A DNA stretch of 43,328 bases, from the NCBI GenBank assembly GCA_003427395.1, contig BFEA01000542.1:28597-71924 (forward strand), given 5' to 3'. The DNA comes from Chara braunii. Lineage: Eukaryota; Streptophyta; Charophyceae; Charales; Characeae. Each line of letters starts with the position of its first letter. The first letter of the stretch is position 1. A program made the translations under genes and the position numbers. Of this stretch, positions 21,198 to 31,187 are shown one piece after another. Below the pieces are notes generated by a model that saw only the letters and a list, made by a program, of their open reading frames with translations, was not told the origin of the DNA and did no database searches.

Positions 21198-21479
21198 ATT
21201 GAGCCATATGTAAATTGGGTATAAGGGGTGAATCATCTGAGGGTCTCATGAACTATCTTATATAAAGTGACTTGGGGCTGGTGAGAGTACTTACCTTTGT
21301 TGTTTGGCCTTGTATGTCACTGAGTGAGATTACTACTTGGTCTAAGTTTCAGTTTGATAGATAGTTTTTTTAGATGCTCGCCACGTGCTAGAGCCATAAG
21401 AGTTAGTTTCAATTCCTGCATTTTCTTAGCTAAGTTTTTTCTTACGTAGATCAATTTCTGCATTTTCTGAGAATTTTTA

Positions 21480-22060
21480 TTATACTTGGTCTTGTATAAA
21501 TCTTGGCAAGTCACTTTCTCTACGGGAAGCGCTGCTGAAATTTTTACAAAACCAACGAGTTAGTTATATATTTTGTCATTTTCAGGGTGCATATTTTGTC
21601 ATTTTCAGGGTCCAGTTTTTTTGACTTTTTGGCTTAGTAAAAATATGGAAAACCTCTTTTTTTAAAGGGAGTGCTGCCCAAACTTTTGCCAATTCAGGGA
21701 GTTAGACAAAATTGAACCTTGAGAAGTCAAAGTCTCTTCAGATTCTGAACTTAGCTTTGTATAAATCTTGGAATAAACACTTTCTCTACGGGAAGCGCTG
21801 CTGAAATTTCTACAAATATAAGGGGTCAGTGAAACTTTTGTCTTGAAGTCGAACTCAAGTCTAACCTCTTAGTTCCTATCTGACTTAGTATAAATCATGA
21901 AAATTTACCTCTCTAAAGGAGATGCTGCCCAAATTTTTAGAGAGTTAAAATTTTGACTTTCCAGAATTAAAATTTGTTATTGTTTTCATATTTGAGTTAC
22001 TATAAATTCTAAGAAGGCACTTTTCCTACGGGAAGCGCAACTGAAATTTTCTTAGTTTAG
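21480..22060. repeat. Array of five diverged repeats, about 122-142 bp
   Basis: A block close to GGGAAGCGCTGCTGAAATTT recurs near 21525, 21790 and 22035, with a sister form AAGGGAGTGCTGCCCAAA near 21665 and 21910. Each is preceded on the plus strand by a TATAAAT(C/T)(T/A)TG-like phrase. Forms alternate, which suggests duplication of a two-unit block. On the minus strand each core reads AAATTTCAG|CAGCG, resembling a splice acceptor, but reading frames are not conserved. Confidence 0.7.
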
Positions 22061-22632
22061 AGGAGTTAGATTATATTTTGACAGGTGACAATCCTGAAAA
22101 TTCATTCTATATAGAGGAAATTCTTTCAGGGTCTACCTTTCTTTTGACACTTGCTTAGATGTAGACTTAGGCTTAGTTGAATAAAATGATTTTGAGCAAG
22201 ATCGTAATATGAAGATTTTTCTCCATAGACTTATAGATTTAGCATGGGGATTGGCATGTCTTGTTTTACAGGTCCTCTTGATCGCTTGATTCAAGATTTG
22301 GGTTAGATTCAGTTTCATCCTACGAAGATCATCTTTTGTTATCACAGATAACAGGTCGGTTGCCGATTCGTCGGTTTACGATTCAACTCCAAGACACTCC
22401 TGTCACTCATCCTAAAGGCTTTAGCTTTGCGATTTGAACTATTTTGTTGTGTTTTCACCCGGACTTTATTTGAATGATCATCTAACTAAGGTGCTGAGTA
22501 TTTTACTTTGAGAGTTGCGCAAAGAGAGAGGCTTGTATGGCTAAAAGCAAAGGGTGTGAGTACAGAGAATGGTTGAAGTTAACCCCGTGTAGTGCATGAA
22601 CTTTTTGGTTGAATCTTTGATGTGATTACAGG
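22061..22632. other. Unassigned AT-rich stretch
   Basis: No gene is recognised. The minus-strand frame at 22133-22345 is Lys/Ser-rich without known motifs. The segment may belong to repeat copy B. Confidence 0.35.
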
Positions 22633-22881
22633 CTGTGTAGCATCGTGTTCGGGTTCGGTGACCAAACCTGAATGTTCGAGACCGAAAGCGAACGAGCGCC
22701 GAAACTCTCCGAACGTGAACATAAAAAAAAAAAAAAAAACAAAGCTCTTCAAAAACTCTGAAAACAAAATATGTTATGTAAAAAAATGTTTGGCCGAACA
22801 CGTTTGGGTGGCGTTCGGCCGAACACCCGAACATATTCGGACGTTCGGAAAAGCTCCGAACATTTTCGGTGTGCTACACAG
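22633..22881. mobile_element. MITE-like element with hAT-type target duplication
   Basis: A 249-bp element is bounded by 10-bp perfect terminal inverted repeats, CTGTGTAGCA (22633-22642) and TGCTACACAG (22872-22881). It is flanked by an 8-bp target-site-duplication candidate with one mismatch, ATTACAGG (22625-22632) and ATTGCAGG (22882-22889). Eight-base duplications are typical of hAT DNA transposons. The inside contains an A run and many GTTCGG/CCGAAC words in both orientations, allowing extensive fold-back. It has no transposase, so it would depend on an autonomous relative. Confidence 0.7.
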
Positions 22882-22889
22882 ATTGCAGG

Positions 22890-24186
22890 TATGTTTGGTG
22901 ATTCGGATTTTGAATTTGACTGTCTTCGCTCACATACATATATATATGGCTGAGAGGAGTCTCACTGTGACTGTGAGAAGTGATCGTCCTATATTAATAA
23001 CCCTCTCTATATATGTAAATACATATGTCTTGAGTGTTTCGCGTAGCCTACTGTGATCGCATGTAGGAGTTAAACAGATCATGTTTTTGAGAGAAAAGGG
23101 AGATCCCCTTTTTAGCCCTTGCTCTTTAGAATTTCTACGGTTGGACGTTGTAGTCCGTGACAGTCGTCAAAGTCAAACCCCTTGATTTCTCTCCAGGCCC
23201 TGGATGATAGAGCTGGTCTCCAGGGCGATAAGAGACGATTGCCACCAAAGGTATGAACCTGTGTACCACCCACTTTTCGCAGGGTGCAGAAGAGGGTGTG
23301 GTTTTCAACCGCACTTGGCGGTTGTCCAACGTCAAGAGATCAATCCCTCAAGGCGCGTGTCAACCGACATTTGAGTGTCAAATGCGACCCTCGAGATTAA
23401 CGAGGACCGCATGAGTATGAGTACTATATAGTACGCCATCATTGCGACTGCTTGCGTATGCTTGCATTGCGAGTCGATATGAGACTATCCCCTGCGTCCG
23501 CGGGTTTTATACTAAGTCTCACGCACAACGCCTATCCGATTTTCGCATCGGAGAGTTATGGGATAGTTACTAAGGGACTAGGAGTGTTGTCGCGTTGTTT
23601 GTTCAGTGTCGTTCTGTATATGTATATGTACGTGTGTGTGTGTCTGAGTTTTATTTTTATGTTCTTTATAGTGGTGTACGCATGGTGTGTGGGATGCGTC
23701 CTAGTCGACCGGCGACGAGTCGCGCTTGGGACCTCAGCCCCCTAAGATGTCGGTTCGCGTGCGGGTTCGATAGAAGCGTAATAATGCGCGTACCCCCTAT
23801 GCTACAACGAACAAGAAATGCCCTCGACAGGTCCACCTCTGCGATTGCAACTTATTAGCTTTCATACTGTGGACTGGTAGCTCGGCGGGGATACGCCCAC
23901 CGAAGGGAGGTGACAACTCCCGTAAGGTGGAGGTAAGTCGTGCCTCGTGTAGGCCCTATCATGTTGTAGGGGTTGGCGAGAGGTATGGCTGGCGCACTCG
24001 GCCAGAGCGGCTTGCGGAAGCTTCATATGCATTTGCGACGAGGATCAGACCGACTCCTGTGTGACGCGGCCGGGAGGGTTTCGCCCCGTCTTGCGCGGTG
24101 CCGGACCGATGCGCTCGACAACGCCGCGACCGAGCCGTCTATTGCGCTGACATATTTTAACCAATGAAAACGTCCCGTTTGATGTT
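22890..24186. other. Unassigned stretch
   Basis: No gene is recognised. Short frames are unsupported. A GC-rich part at 23690-24160 contains GAGGTAAGT (near 23929), which looks like a splice donor but has no identifiable exon. Confidence 0.4.
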
Positions 24187-26010
24187 CTCTTTAAACTACA
24201 GACCCATCACCCTTCTTCCGGTCCCCTACAAACTAGTGGCTAAAGTCCTCACTAACAGATTGTTGCCTCTCATGAATATGTTGATTCACCCGGACCAAAT
24301 AGGGTCCATGCCCAATCAAAACATCCAGGATAATATCTTGTTGGTTAATGAGACCATCAAATATGCCTGCCAACGAAGGGTCCAAGTCGCGATCCTCTTC
24401 ATAGACTTTGAAAAGGCGTATAACTATGTTGATTGGGACTTCTTTGATATGTGGCTGCTTAAAATGAACTTTGGTCCAGTCTTTTGTCGATGGGTACACC
24501 TGCTGCATAGATCGGCGACGACCAACATAATGCTAAATGGTTATCTCTCACCACCGATTCGCCTTCAAAGATCGGTGCGACAAGGAGACCCCATCACATT
24601 ATTGTTGTTTGTTATTGTCATGAGACCCTTGCATCGATGATCAGAGCGCACCCAGGTATTAGCAGAGTGTCTATCCCGGACATACCGCACCACCTCATAC
24701 CAGTGATATCACTCTTTGCGGACGACCTCACCATACTAGTACTTGCAGACCCGGACAACGTTCAAGCTCTCACCCAAGTTCCTCGCTCGCGGCCGATATG
24801 AAGGTTAATTGGATCTCCAAGGCTGAGGGTCGGTGGCTCCACCCTCAAGGACAACCACCCCCACCCGAGCCGAGTGTAGCATGGGCCCGCAAAGAAGAGG
24901 TCATACGGATACGAGGAGTGAGACTGACTGTTGTGGGCCCCCCACCAGACCATGGGGACATACTGGTCGACATGGCCTTGGACCAATTGGGAGACCCTGC
25001 ACACATCACTGGTCGGACGTGCCTTCGCAATCAATAGTGCAGTTTTGGCGGCCATTTGGTGCAAATTGGCAGTATGGTCGTTGGGCAAACAACAACACAT
25101 CAGATTAAAGAAAGCCCTCACGACGTACCTGTGGAAAAACAGCACTAAGGCTCAGGGTTGCATCAACAGGTGAAGTAGGACTTCCTTACACAGGTTAAAT
25201 CCAAAGGGGGATTGGGAATCCCAGATCTTGAAAAAAAGATTGAGGCACTCATTTTCAAAGTCCTCGTCCGACTACTCATTGGAAACGACATCCCTTGGGA
25301 GTTGCTGACCTGCATACAAATAGCCAACCTTGCTCCACAAAACGATATACCTGGAAAGATCCACCCGCTCCAATGGCTGACAAACAATCACTGGACTATC
25401 CCCTCGCCCCCAAAACAAGCACACCCTGCACATCCAGCTGACCCGACACACGCCATAAAGCTGGACTTAACGCTCTGGCCTTATATGATCAGAATTTGAA
25501 GATGACGGGGTCCCCAACAAAAACATCCCCCGAACAGGTGGCAAGACATATGGAGGCAACCCCTCTTTGGCAACCCGCACATTCTGCAAGAATCAGGTCA
25601 ACCCTTCTCTCCAACAACGAACTCCCCCTGACTCACTTGGGCCAAGAACGTTGTTTTCACATCTGGATACCCATGGGACCTAGTGGGACGGGAGTGGGCA
25701 ACCTTTGGCGAGTTGCAACATAAACTTGAACATGTAAAAAATGTGGAAGAAAAGGTTGACCTGCTAAAAGAGGCCCTCCCTATCGCCTGGCGGCTCACCC
25801 TGCGGGAGGGACTTGACGGTCCGAAGAGATGACTGGGTGGTCAGATACCTAGTTATATTTAAGGTCAAGGAGAATAATCGTGGTACCTGTGAACTGGAAG
25901 CTTATGAACCCCAACCGCCTGGGATTAGATTCACAAAACTGTTAAAAAATGACAACCCAGACAAAACATGTGGATGGGGGGGATTGGTGCAGGGGAGAGT
26001 GGTGGAGGAC

Positions 26011-26333
26011 AAAAAAAATGGCTACTATGCATACGAAACCACCACACCCATGAGCAAGTTTCCCTTCGACCCGGCAAAATGAGAATGGTCAGGCTCCAAA
26101 CCGATGCACATATGGAACTACATAGTAAAAGGAGGATACCGAACTTCACGACAAATCCAGCCGATTAGGGAAGCAAAAAAATGGCTACTATGCATACGAA
26201 ACCACCACACCCATGACCAAGTTTCCCTTCGACCCGACAATATAGGAATGGCCAGGCTCCAAACCAATGCACATATGGAACTACATAGTAAAAGGAGGAT
26301 ACCGAACATCACGACAGATCCAGCCGATTAGCC
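26011..26333 (+). repeat. 163-bp tandem duplication inside LINE copy 2
   Basis: The segment starting at ATGGCTACTATGCATACG (26018) recurs at 26181, and similarity runs to CCAGCCGATTAG in both. The period of 163 is not a multiple of three, so the duplication also shifts the frame. The copies differ at only a few sites, so it is younger than most other damage in this LINE. Confidence 0.95.
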
Positions 26334-27682
26334 AAATGGTAGCGAACTGATGGGATTGAGACTCGCCGCTGGAGCTTAAACTGTCACTATCTTTTGACTA
26401 GTGCAGATATGCAAAGATCATGCCAACAAACCATAGGTCTCTGCAGTGGCAGATCCTGCGTCGCTGCCTCCCCACCCCCGTTCGGCTCGTGTCTAGGACT
26501 AACCTGGAACAACAAGGGAAGTTCCCCATCTGCGCATATTGTCGGAGAACCCACACGCCAGCCAGGGAAACCCTCGAACACTGTTACTGGCGTGTCCGAT
26601 GATCACCCAACTATGGCAGTGGTGGGGTGCGGCCTTTTACTCCCTCACTGGATATCACATCCCCTGGGACCTCGGCCTCCTGCTGATGGGAGAGAATCGC
26701 CACTTATTGGCACATTGGTCCCCGTTCGCGACCAACCTCTTTTCATACACAAGGCTGCATCTCCTTATTTTGGCTTGCCAGATGCTCATTTGAAAGAAAC
26801 GACCACCAATTTGGTCTGCTGCAGGCGCAACAAGCGGTCGAAGAGCAGATCAGGACCAAAACCTAGGAAGCATGGAAGAGCATGAAGCATGATTTCTTTG
26901 AGGAGAAGGCCCTTCCCATCAAGGAGGTCATTCGAGACTCCTATTATGCAGATTTGGCAAGACCCTAACAAACTATTTTCGAAGCTTGACACCGCCCTTG
27001 ATATCACATGGAAACCATGGAGGATAACGGAACCTGATTGGCAGAGGAGACCCTTTAGCGACTTCCAGGTCCCGTATCTCCAACCCAACTGCGTCCTCCT
27101 CCCAAGCCCTGTGCCGCCTGCCCAGCCACTCCCCCTCCCCCGCTCGCTCTGCCATGCCCGATGCACCCATTCCGCTCACCTCCGCCCCCCCTCACAGTCG
27201 CCCCACCACCCACCCCTGCTCTCCCGACTGTTTGATATGCAGCTGTGTGGCTTGCAATGACCACAATTGACACGACGGCAACAATGTGAATGGGGGACTG
27301 ACTGGTAATAACAGGCAACAACGACAGCGATGACACCAACACCGGAGCGACTACTCAGATCTCGCTGCCACAAGCTCCACAGTTGGAACTGTGAACCTGG
27401 GGGAGCACCCTGTTGCCGCGGGCTTCAAGGATCATTAATGCGGCAAGCATGGGTTCTGAGAGGGTATACGGTTTAAGGGGTTTAAAGGTTTCTTTAGGAA
27501 TAGGTGTTGTAATGATGAATAATGGGGGGCTGCTGAATACGGCTGACCAAATAGGAAAGGGGGGCTCCAAAATGGGATGGGGAATACTGGCAGCTCCATG
27601 GGACAACGGAGACCCGAATTGACAAGTGGAAAGACCACAGCTCTAGGAACAATGATTGGAATTCTCTGTGTTGTAAGATGTG

Positions 27683-27780
27683 TCAATGGGACGCTGGACC
27701 CGGTTTCCAGCAGGTGTCGCTCCCCACCAATAGATGGAGCATCCAGGCAGATAAGCCCTCAATTCTGACGGTTCTCTTAC
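27683..27780 (+). promoter_or_regulatory. LINE 3' tail with conserved stem-loop (copy 2)
   Basis: The tail starts near GGGACGCTGGACCC. GCTGGA (27693-27698) pairs with TCCAGC (27706-27711) around the loop CCCGGTT. It is followed by GTCGCTCCCCACCAATAGAT and TAAGCCCTCAATTCTGACGG blocks, shared with LINE copy 3 (34443-34545). In several LINE families such a 3' stem-loop is the site recognised by the reverse transcriptase; that role is inferred here. Confidence 0.75.
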
Positions 27781-27817
27781 CACCGTCAGGATAGAGAGCT
27801 TACACGGGCTTTTTTGC

Positions 27818-27867
27818 AAAAAAGAAAAAAGAAAAAAGAAAGACAGAAAGAAAAGACAAGAAAAAGT
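27818..27867 (+). repeat. A-rich 3' tail of LINE copy 2
   Basis: This (A)nG-rich stretch follows the shared 3' tail, as expected for a reverse-transcribed element. Confidence 0.75.
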
Positions 27868-28036
27868 CCCTTTTGGGATCCGCAGCTGCCATATCCGCAC
27901 GCAGATCCGACGACCAGTGGATTTGTACACAATCCAACGCTGTTGCAACTAAAGGCAACACTCTGTAGTGGGCCGAGGCCCCAGGGCTCTGAGTGCAGAG
28001 AAAAAATGCGAACAAGAATGGTAATGATGCCATCTG

Positions 28037-28203
28037 TTTTTTTTTTTTTTTTTTTTTTTTTCGGGAACAAGGCTCCAACCTATTGGTGGGGAGCAGCACG
28101 TGCTGGGAACCGGGCCCAGCGTCCCATATGGAAATTTACATAGAAGTTTGAAAATTTGAGATACCGGGGCCATTTCACGGCTTTGGCTAAGAAAAATTTG
28201 AGC
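28037..28203 (-). mobile_element. SINE-like element 1, sharing the LINE 3' tail
   Basis: On the minus strand it starts near TTCTTAGCCAAAGCCGTG (28193-28176), runs through CCCCGGTATCTCA, then enters a tail starting GGGACGCTGGGCCCGG that matches the LINE 3' tail through CTCCCCACCAATAGGTTGG. It ends in a long A run (T on the plus strand, 28039-28061). The stem-loop is GCTGGG/CCCAGC around CCCGGTT (28102-28120). The head is absent from the LINE tails but is shared with element 2 at 36876-36999. A short body, LINE-derived 3' tail and poly(A) define a SINE-like element. Clear Pol III boxes were not established. Confidence 0.7.
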
Positions 28204-28311
28204 TACTTAGCAAATTACTACGAAGAACTTCAGGAATAAGCAAGGATTAGGGTGGAAGTAATGATGACATCTGACAAAGTTTCTTTTGAACGTTTCTTTC
28301 ACAAATCCACA

Positions 28312-28438
28312 AACGTCGCAATAAGTTTACACTCGCACATTGTGACACGTTTCACAAATGACATAGTACGGCACCACACCACAAATGTCACGATGAGTTT
28401 ACACTCGCACAGTGTGACACGTTTCAAAAACACAGTTC
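28312..28438. repeat. Short direct repeat, 72-bp offset
   Basis: GTTTACACTCGCACATTG at 28325 recurs as GTTTACACTCGCACAGTG at 28397, with GTGACACGTTTCA following in both. No gene is present. Confidence 0.85.
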
Positions 28439-28660
28439 GACATGTTTCGCATATGACGCTGTCCGAACCTTCGTTCACAAATCCAAAAGAAAGGTGACAT
28501 GTTTACAGTTGCAAAGTGCCCCCTCGACCACAAACACGCATGTGGCATTGCAAATTTTGCAGCCTGCCAAGCCATGGGATTTAGGCATTTGCAGTCATCT
28601 CCAGAGGCCATCACAAATTATGTTTTTTTTCCCCAATTTTTTTTTTTCCTTTCTTTTTTT

Positions 28661-28732
28661 GGACCATTTCTCGAGATTTATGTGTGTCATCCTTGTGCAG
28701 GGGCCATGCTAATCTTATCTGTATCATTTCCC
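28661..28732 (-). pseudogene. U6 snRNA retropseudogene, 5' truncated
   Basis: The minus strand matches the 3' two-thirds of U6 spliceosomal RNA: GATACAGATAAGATTAGC, then ATGGCCCCTGCACAAGGATG, then a GAGAAATGGTCC end. The catalytic ACAGAGA box reads ACAGATA, and two extra bases (TC) lie before GAGAAATGG. The 5' stem-loop region (about the first 35 bases of U6) is missing. The 3' end runs into an A-rich tail (T-rich 28622-28660 on the plus strand) instead of the U tract that ends genuine Pol III U6 genes. These are hallmarks of a copy made by LINE machinery. It is non-functional. Confidence 0.92.
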
Positions 28733-28759
28733 CTGATCTCCCCCCCCCTCCTTTTTTTT

Positions 28760-28779
28760 GGGGGGGGGTGGGGGGGGGG
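28760..28779 (+). repeat. G-run pair next to a C-run
   Basis: Nine Gs, one T and ten Gs follow a C-rich run (about 28740-28748) and T run. The sequence can form a G-quadruplex or a C/G hairpin, and such tracts are prone to sequencing error. Confidence 0.9.
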
Positions 28780-28789
28780 CAGGGAAGAA

Positions 28790-29864
28790 GATTATTTTAC
28801 TAAAGGACCCAGTACACAAGGCCGAAAACAATTGTACATAGCAACAAAGGAAAGAGGACCCTGCAGGTCTCTAGCCTTTAACCTCAGGCAGAGCCCTGCC
28901 CCCGCAGAAAACTCGAGATAGAATCTGTAAGCCGGTCATCCTACTTAGCTATGCATCATTGAGCAAAAAGGCTACAATGGTGATCCCAGCAGTCATAGTG
29001 TCAATTCAAACCAGGGCCGGGCAAGATGCCCACTGTGTACCATGCATGGGGCGGAGGCGCAGCCCGGAGGGAGCGAGGACCAATGTTCCAGAAACAGAGG
29101 CGCAAAACAGGCTCCCCTGTTTTTCAGGTTGGCTACATGCCAGGATAAGCAAGAAATAGTTGTGAATCTGTGGTCTAAACATGGAAACACACACTGCAGG
29201 ATTGAAAGGCGGGTTTACTGAAGCACAGAGAGACTGTGTGCATGGTTTTTTTTTTTTTTTAATTTAAAGGTCCAATGCATTTTGGAAAGTGCTGGTGTGA
29301 GTATGCCCTAAGAATGCCGCATTCGACCACCAATAGCCGTCATATGCATTTCGGAAAGTGTTGCAGGCGTCTTTCATTGTTGTTGTTTTTTTCCTCTTTT
29401 TCGTTCGTCCACTCGTTCGTTGGCTGTCGGCTAACGGTTGATCCTCCACCCCTTCCGAACGCCCCCCATTGCCTCTAGGTTGCCTCTTGATTTGTGGAAC
29501 TCCGAAGTTGCCTGGCCGGAATAAGAAACCCCTGGGCGCCGTCCAAAACGACCACCTCATGACCTTTGTAGGCTACCGCTGGTCCTTCGCTATTTTCCTC
29601 TGCTAGGACCGCCTCAACAACAGGTCTGTCTTATGACAAGGACCACACCCTTCGACTTCATTTTCCCGTCCCCTCTAAGCCTATCTAAGCCCTCAAAAGG
29701 TCGTCGTGTTACCCGATCGGGAAAGCGAAAACGCAATCATGTATAGGGCAGGCTCCTGGCTGCAAACTGCTTTCTCAACCAAGTAACTTCTTCACATTTG
29801 GTCAATAGACGACCTGCTTACCTGTATGTGCACAATCTTGTGAAAAAACATCCTGGGAGGGGGG
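28790..29864. other. Unassigned stretch with short repeats
   Basis: No gene is recognised. A T run lies at 29246-29260. GCATTTTGGAAAGTGCTG near 29277 recurs as GCATTTCGGAAAGTGTTG near 29346. The T run before this repeat could mark a minus-strand retroelement tail, but I cannot identify a body. Confidence 0.4.
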
Positions 29865-30209
29865 GGGTACAGGACACTGCACCCGACTAAAAGGGCGTAT
29901 ACCTGTCTGTCGCCTAGGGGACAACAGGGCATAGCCAATTCGCGAATAGCCCTTATCTCCAAAGATCTGATGGGTCTGGTCATCACAGCAGACATCATGC
30001 CTATCAGCCTGTGCAAGTCATTTCACCATAGGATGATTGTCCTTGGCCTGTCCTTCCACTCCCATATCAAGCGAGCCCCGGGCTTTTATAAACTGAACAC
30101 CTCCCTTCTCCCCCTTTCCAAATTCAAAGAAATGATAAAAGCCTTTTGGCAATACTGGCAAACACAGAAGCCGGCCACATGAGAAAGAGTCTCTTGGTTT
30201 AACAATGGA
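29865..30209 (+). pseudogene. LINE copy 3: C-terminal remnant of the APE-like endonuclease
   Basis: Residues from about 29895 align without gaps to the endonuclease of LINE copy 4: YTCLSPRGQQG..RIALISKDLMG here against FTCIRNNDPGR..RIDLILASEDLVG there. FHHRM here replaces the LDHRM of copy 4, where the conserved Asp-His pair of APE-type endonucleases is expected; Asp is thus lost. GFYKLNTSLL follows as in other plant LINEs. The N-terminal catalytic part is missing, so copy 3 is 5' truncated near 29865. A stop at about 30179 separates this from the next open segment and marks further decay. Confidence 0.7.
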
Positions 30210-31187
30210 ATGGCCCAACTCAGAGAACGAGCTAGGAGGTTTTCAACCCAATATGCGAGAGACCGTAAAGCTATACTAGAGAGCCTCATGAGGGAGCTTG
30301 AAGAATGGGATGGACAATTGATGAATGACCCGCTGCACTGTCCATCCTTTGACGAGCTACAAAAAGCAAGGGACCGCCTCCAAGACTACATAGACCACCA
30401 AACACAAGCTTGGAGGATTCATGCTCGTGTCAAGCGGGATCACACGCACGGCACGATGGCCAAAGCCTTCTTTGACATAGCCAAAGCGCGGACAAGAGCT
30501 AACACGGTGCCCAGACTCAAGCACCCCTTCGAAGAGGATGCCCCTGTGGCAACAAATGCCTACACGATTGTGGACTATGCATCTAAATACTATCAAAACC
30601 TGTTCACATCGCAAACCCCCACAAACACCCCCCACCAGGTCGATCAAGCACGAGAGCAACTGTTGCAGGCGATTCAGACACGCCTCACAAGTGCTCAAAC
30701 AACCCAACTGGAAAAACCGCTCACGGTGGAGGAAGTCAAGGAAGCCCTCGATGATATGGATGATGAAAAAACCCCTGGGGTGGACGCCTTTCCCAAGGAG
30801 TTCTGGGTACAGTTCCGGGACTTGCTGAAAGATGACCTGATGGAGTACATTGGAGCAATCCAACGAGAAGGCTCGTTCGGGGGTATGATGGGCCAAGGGG
30901 TCACGACGCTATTATACAAAAAGGGGGACAAGGAAGAAATTAGAAACTACAGACCGATCACGCTCCTCCCTGTCCCATATAAGCTAGTGGCAAAAACATT
31001 AACCAAAAGACTATTACCGCTTATGAATCTTCTCATACATCCTGACCAATCGGGCTTCATGCCCAACCGTAACATCCAAGACAACATATTGCTAGTCAAC
31101 GAAACGATCAAATACGCCCACCAGAGAAGGGTTCCGACAGCAGTGCTCTTTATAGACTTCGAAAAAGTCTATGACCACGTTGATTGA
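30210..31187 (+). pseudogene. LINE copy 3: N-terminal half of the reverse transcriptase
   Basis: This is the longest well-preserved coding piece in the window, 325 codons. It holds the charged region between endonuclease and RT (RRFSTQYARDRKAILESL), then LTVEEVKEAL, GVDAFPKEFW, YKKGDKEEIRNYRPITLLP (the finger/motif 1 region) and LIHPDQSGFMPNRNIQDNIL. Motif A reads FIDFEKVYDHVD and includes the first catalytic Asp. It is closed by TGA at 31185-31187, where LINE copy 2 has TGG (Trp). The ATG at 30210 is simply the first in the open segment. RT activity would have copied LINE RNA at its target site in the nucleus. Confidence 0.9.

Larger units (their letters stand above)
16857..22060 (+). repeat. 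Unassigned repeat family, copy B
   Basis: This is a longer, diverged relative of copy A (5457-7876). It starts with the same 8-bp inverted repeat (ATACCCTT, 2-base loop, AAGGGTAT; 16865-16882). Shared blocks follow at about 16880-17180 and 20000-20330, the latter including GACCGCAGCCAGACTTTG and ATTGCGGGAGCTCTG. Between them lies about 2.8 kb with only weak similarity to copy A. Several CTTACCT or CTCACCT motifs (for example 18739, 19066, 21290) resemble minus-strand splice donors, but no exon set could be assembled. The short open block encoding RLRELCRNLDEVLEAGN (20277-20328) is intact here and broken in copy A; its meaning is unknown. The 3' boundary is approximate. Confidence 0.7.
24187..27817 (+). 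pseudogene. LINE copy 2: reverse transcriptase, linker and finger, 5' truncated
   Basis: Homology begins at NYRPITLLPVPYKLVAKVL (24196 on), so the endonuclease and the start of the RT are missing. The RT then shows FIDFEKAYNYVDWDF (motif A, 24400-24444), VRQGDPI (motif B, 24570-24590) and the catalytic FADD (24715-24726) after a frameshift near 24640. The linker reads GIPDLEKKIEALIFKVLVRL (25215-25274), IQIANLAP, then a DWVVRY segment (25831-25848). An internal 163-bp duplication disrupts it. The C-terminal finger CAYC-x12-H-x4-C lies at about 26533-26600 with ACPMITQLWQWW after it. The 3' untranslated part runs to the stem-loop near 27693 and an A-rich tail at 27818-27867. Trp and Gln codons that are stops in copies 1, 3 and 4 are intact here, making it a useful reference. 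Confidence 0.85.

Noticed and set aside
18058-21514. A minus-strand spliced gene in repeat copy B
   Set aside because: Several donor-like and acceptor-like motifs exist, but no set of exons gives a conserved frame or recognisable protein.
23690-24160. tRNA or rRNA gene in the GC-rich part before LINE copy 2
   Set aside because: Words such as GGGTTCGAT occur, but no cloverleaf or rRNA core could be formed.
28080-28200. tRNA-derived head of SINE-like element 1
   Set aside because: Sequences loosely like A and B boxes can be picked out, but the B-like part lies inside the LINE-derived tail and the match is weak.
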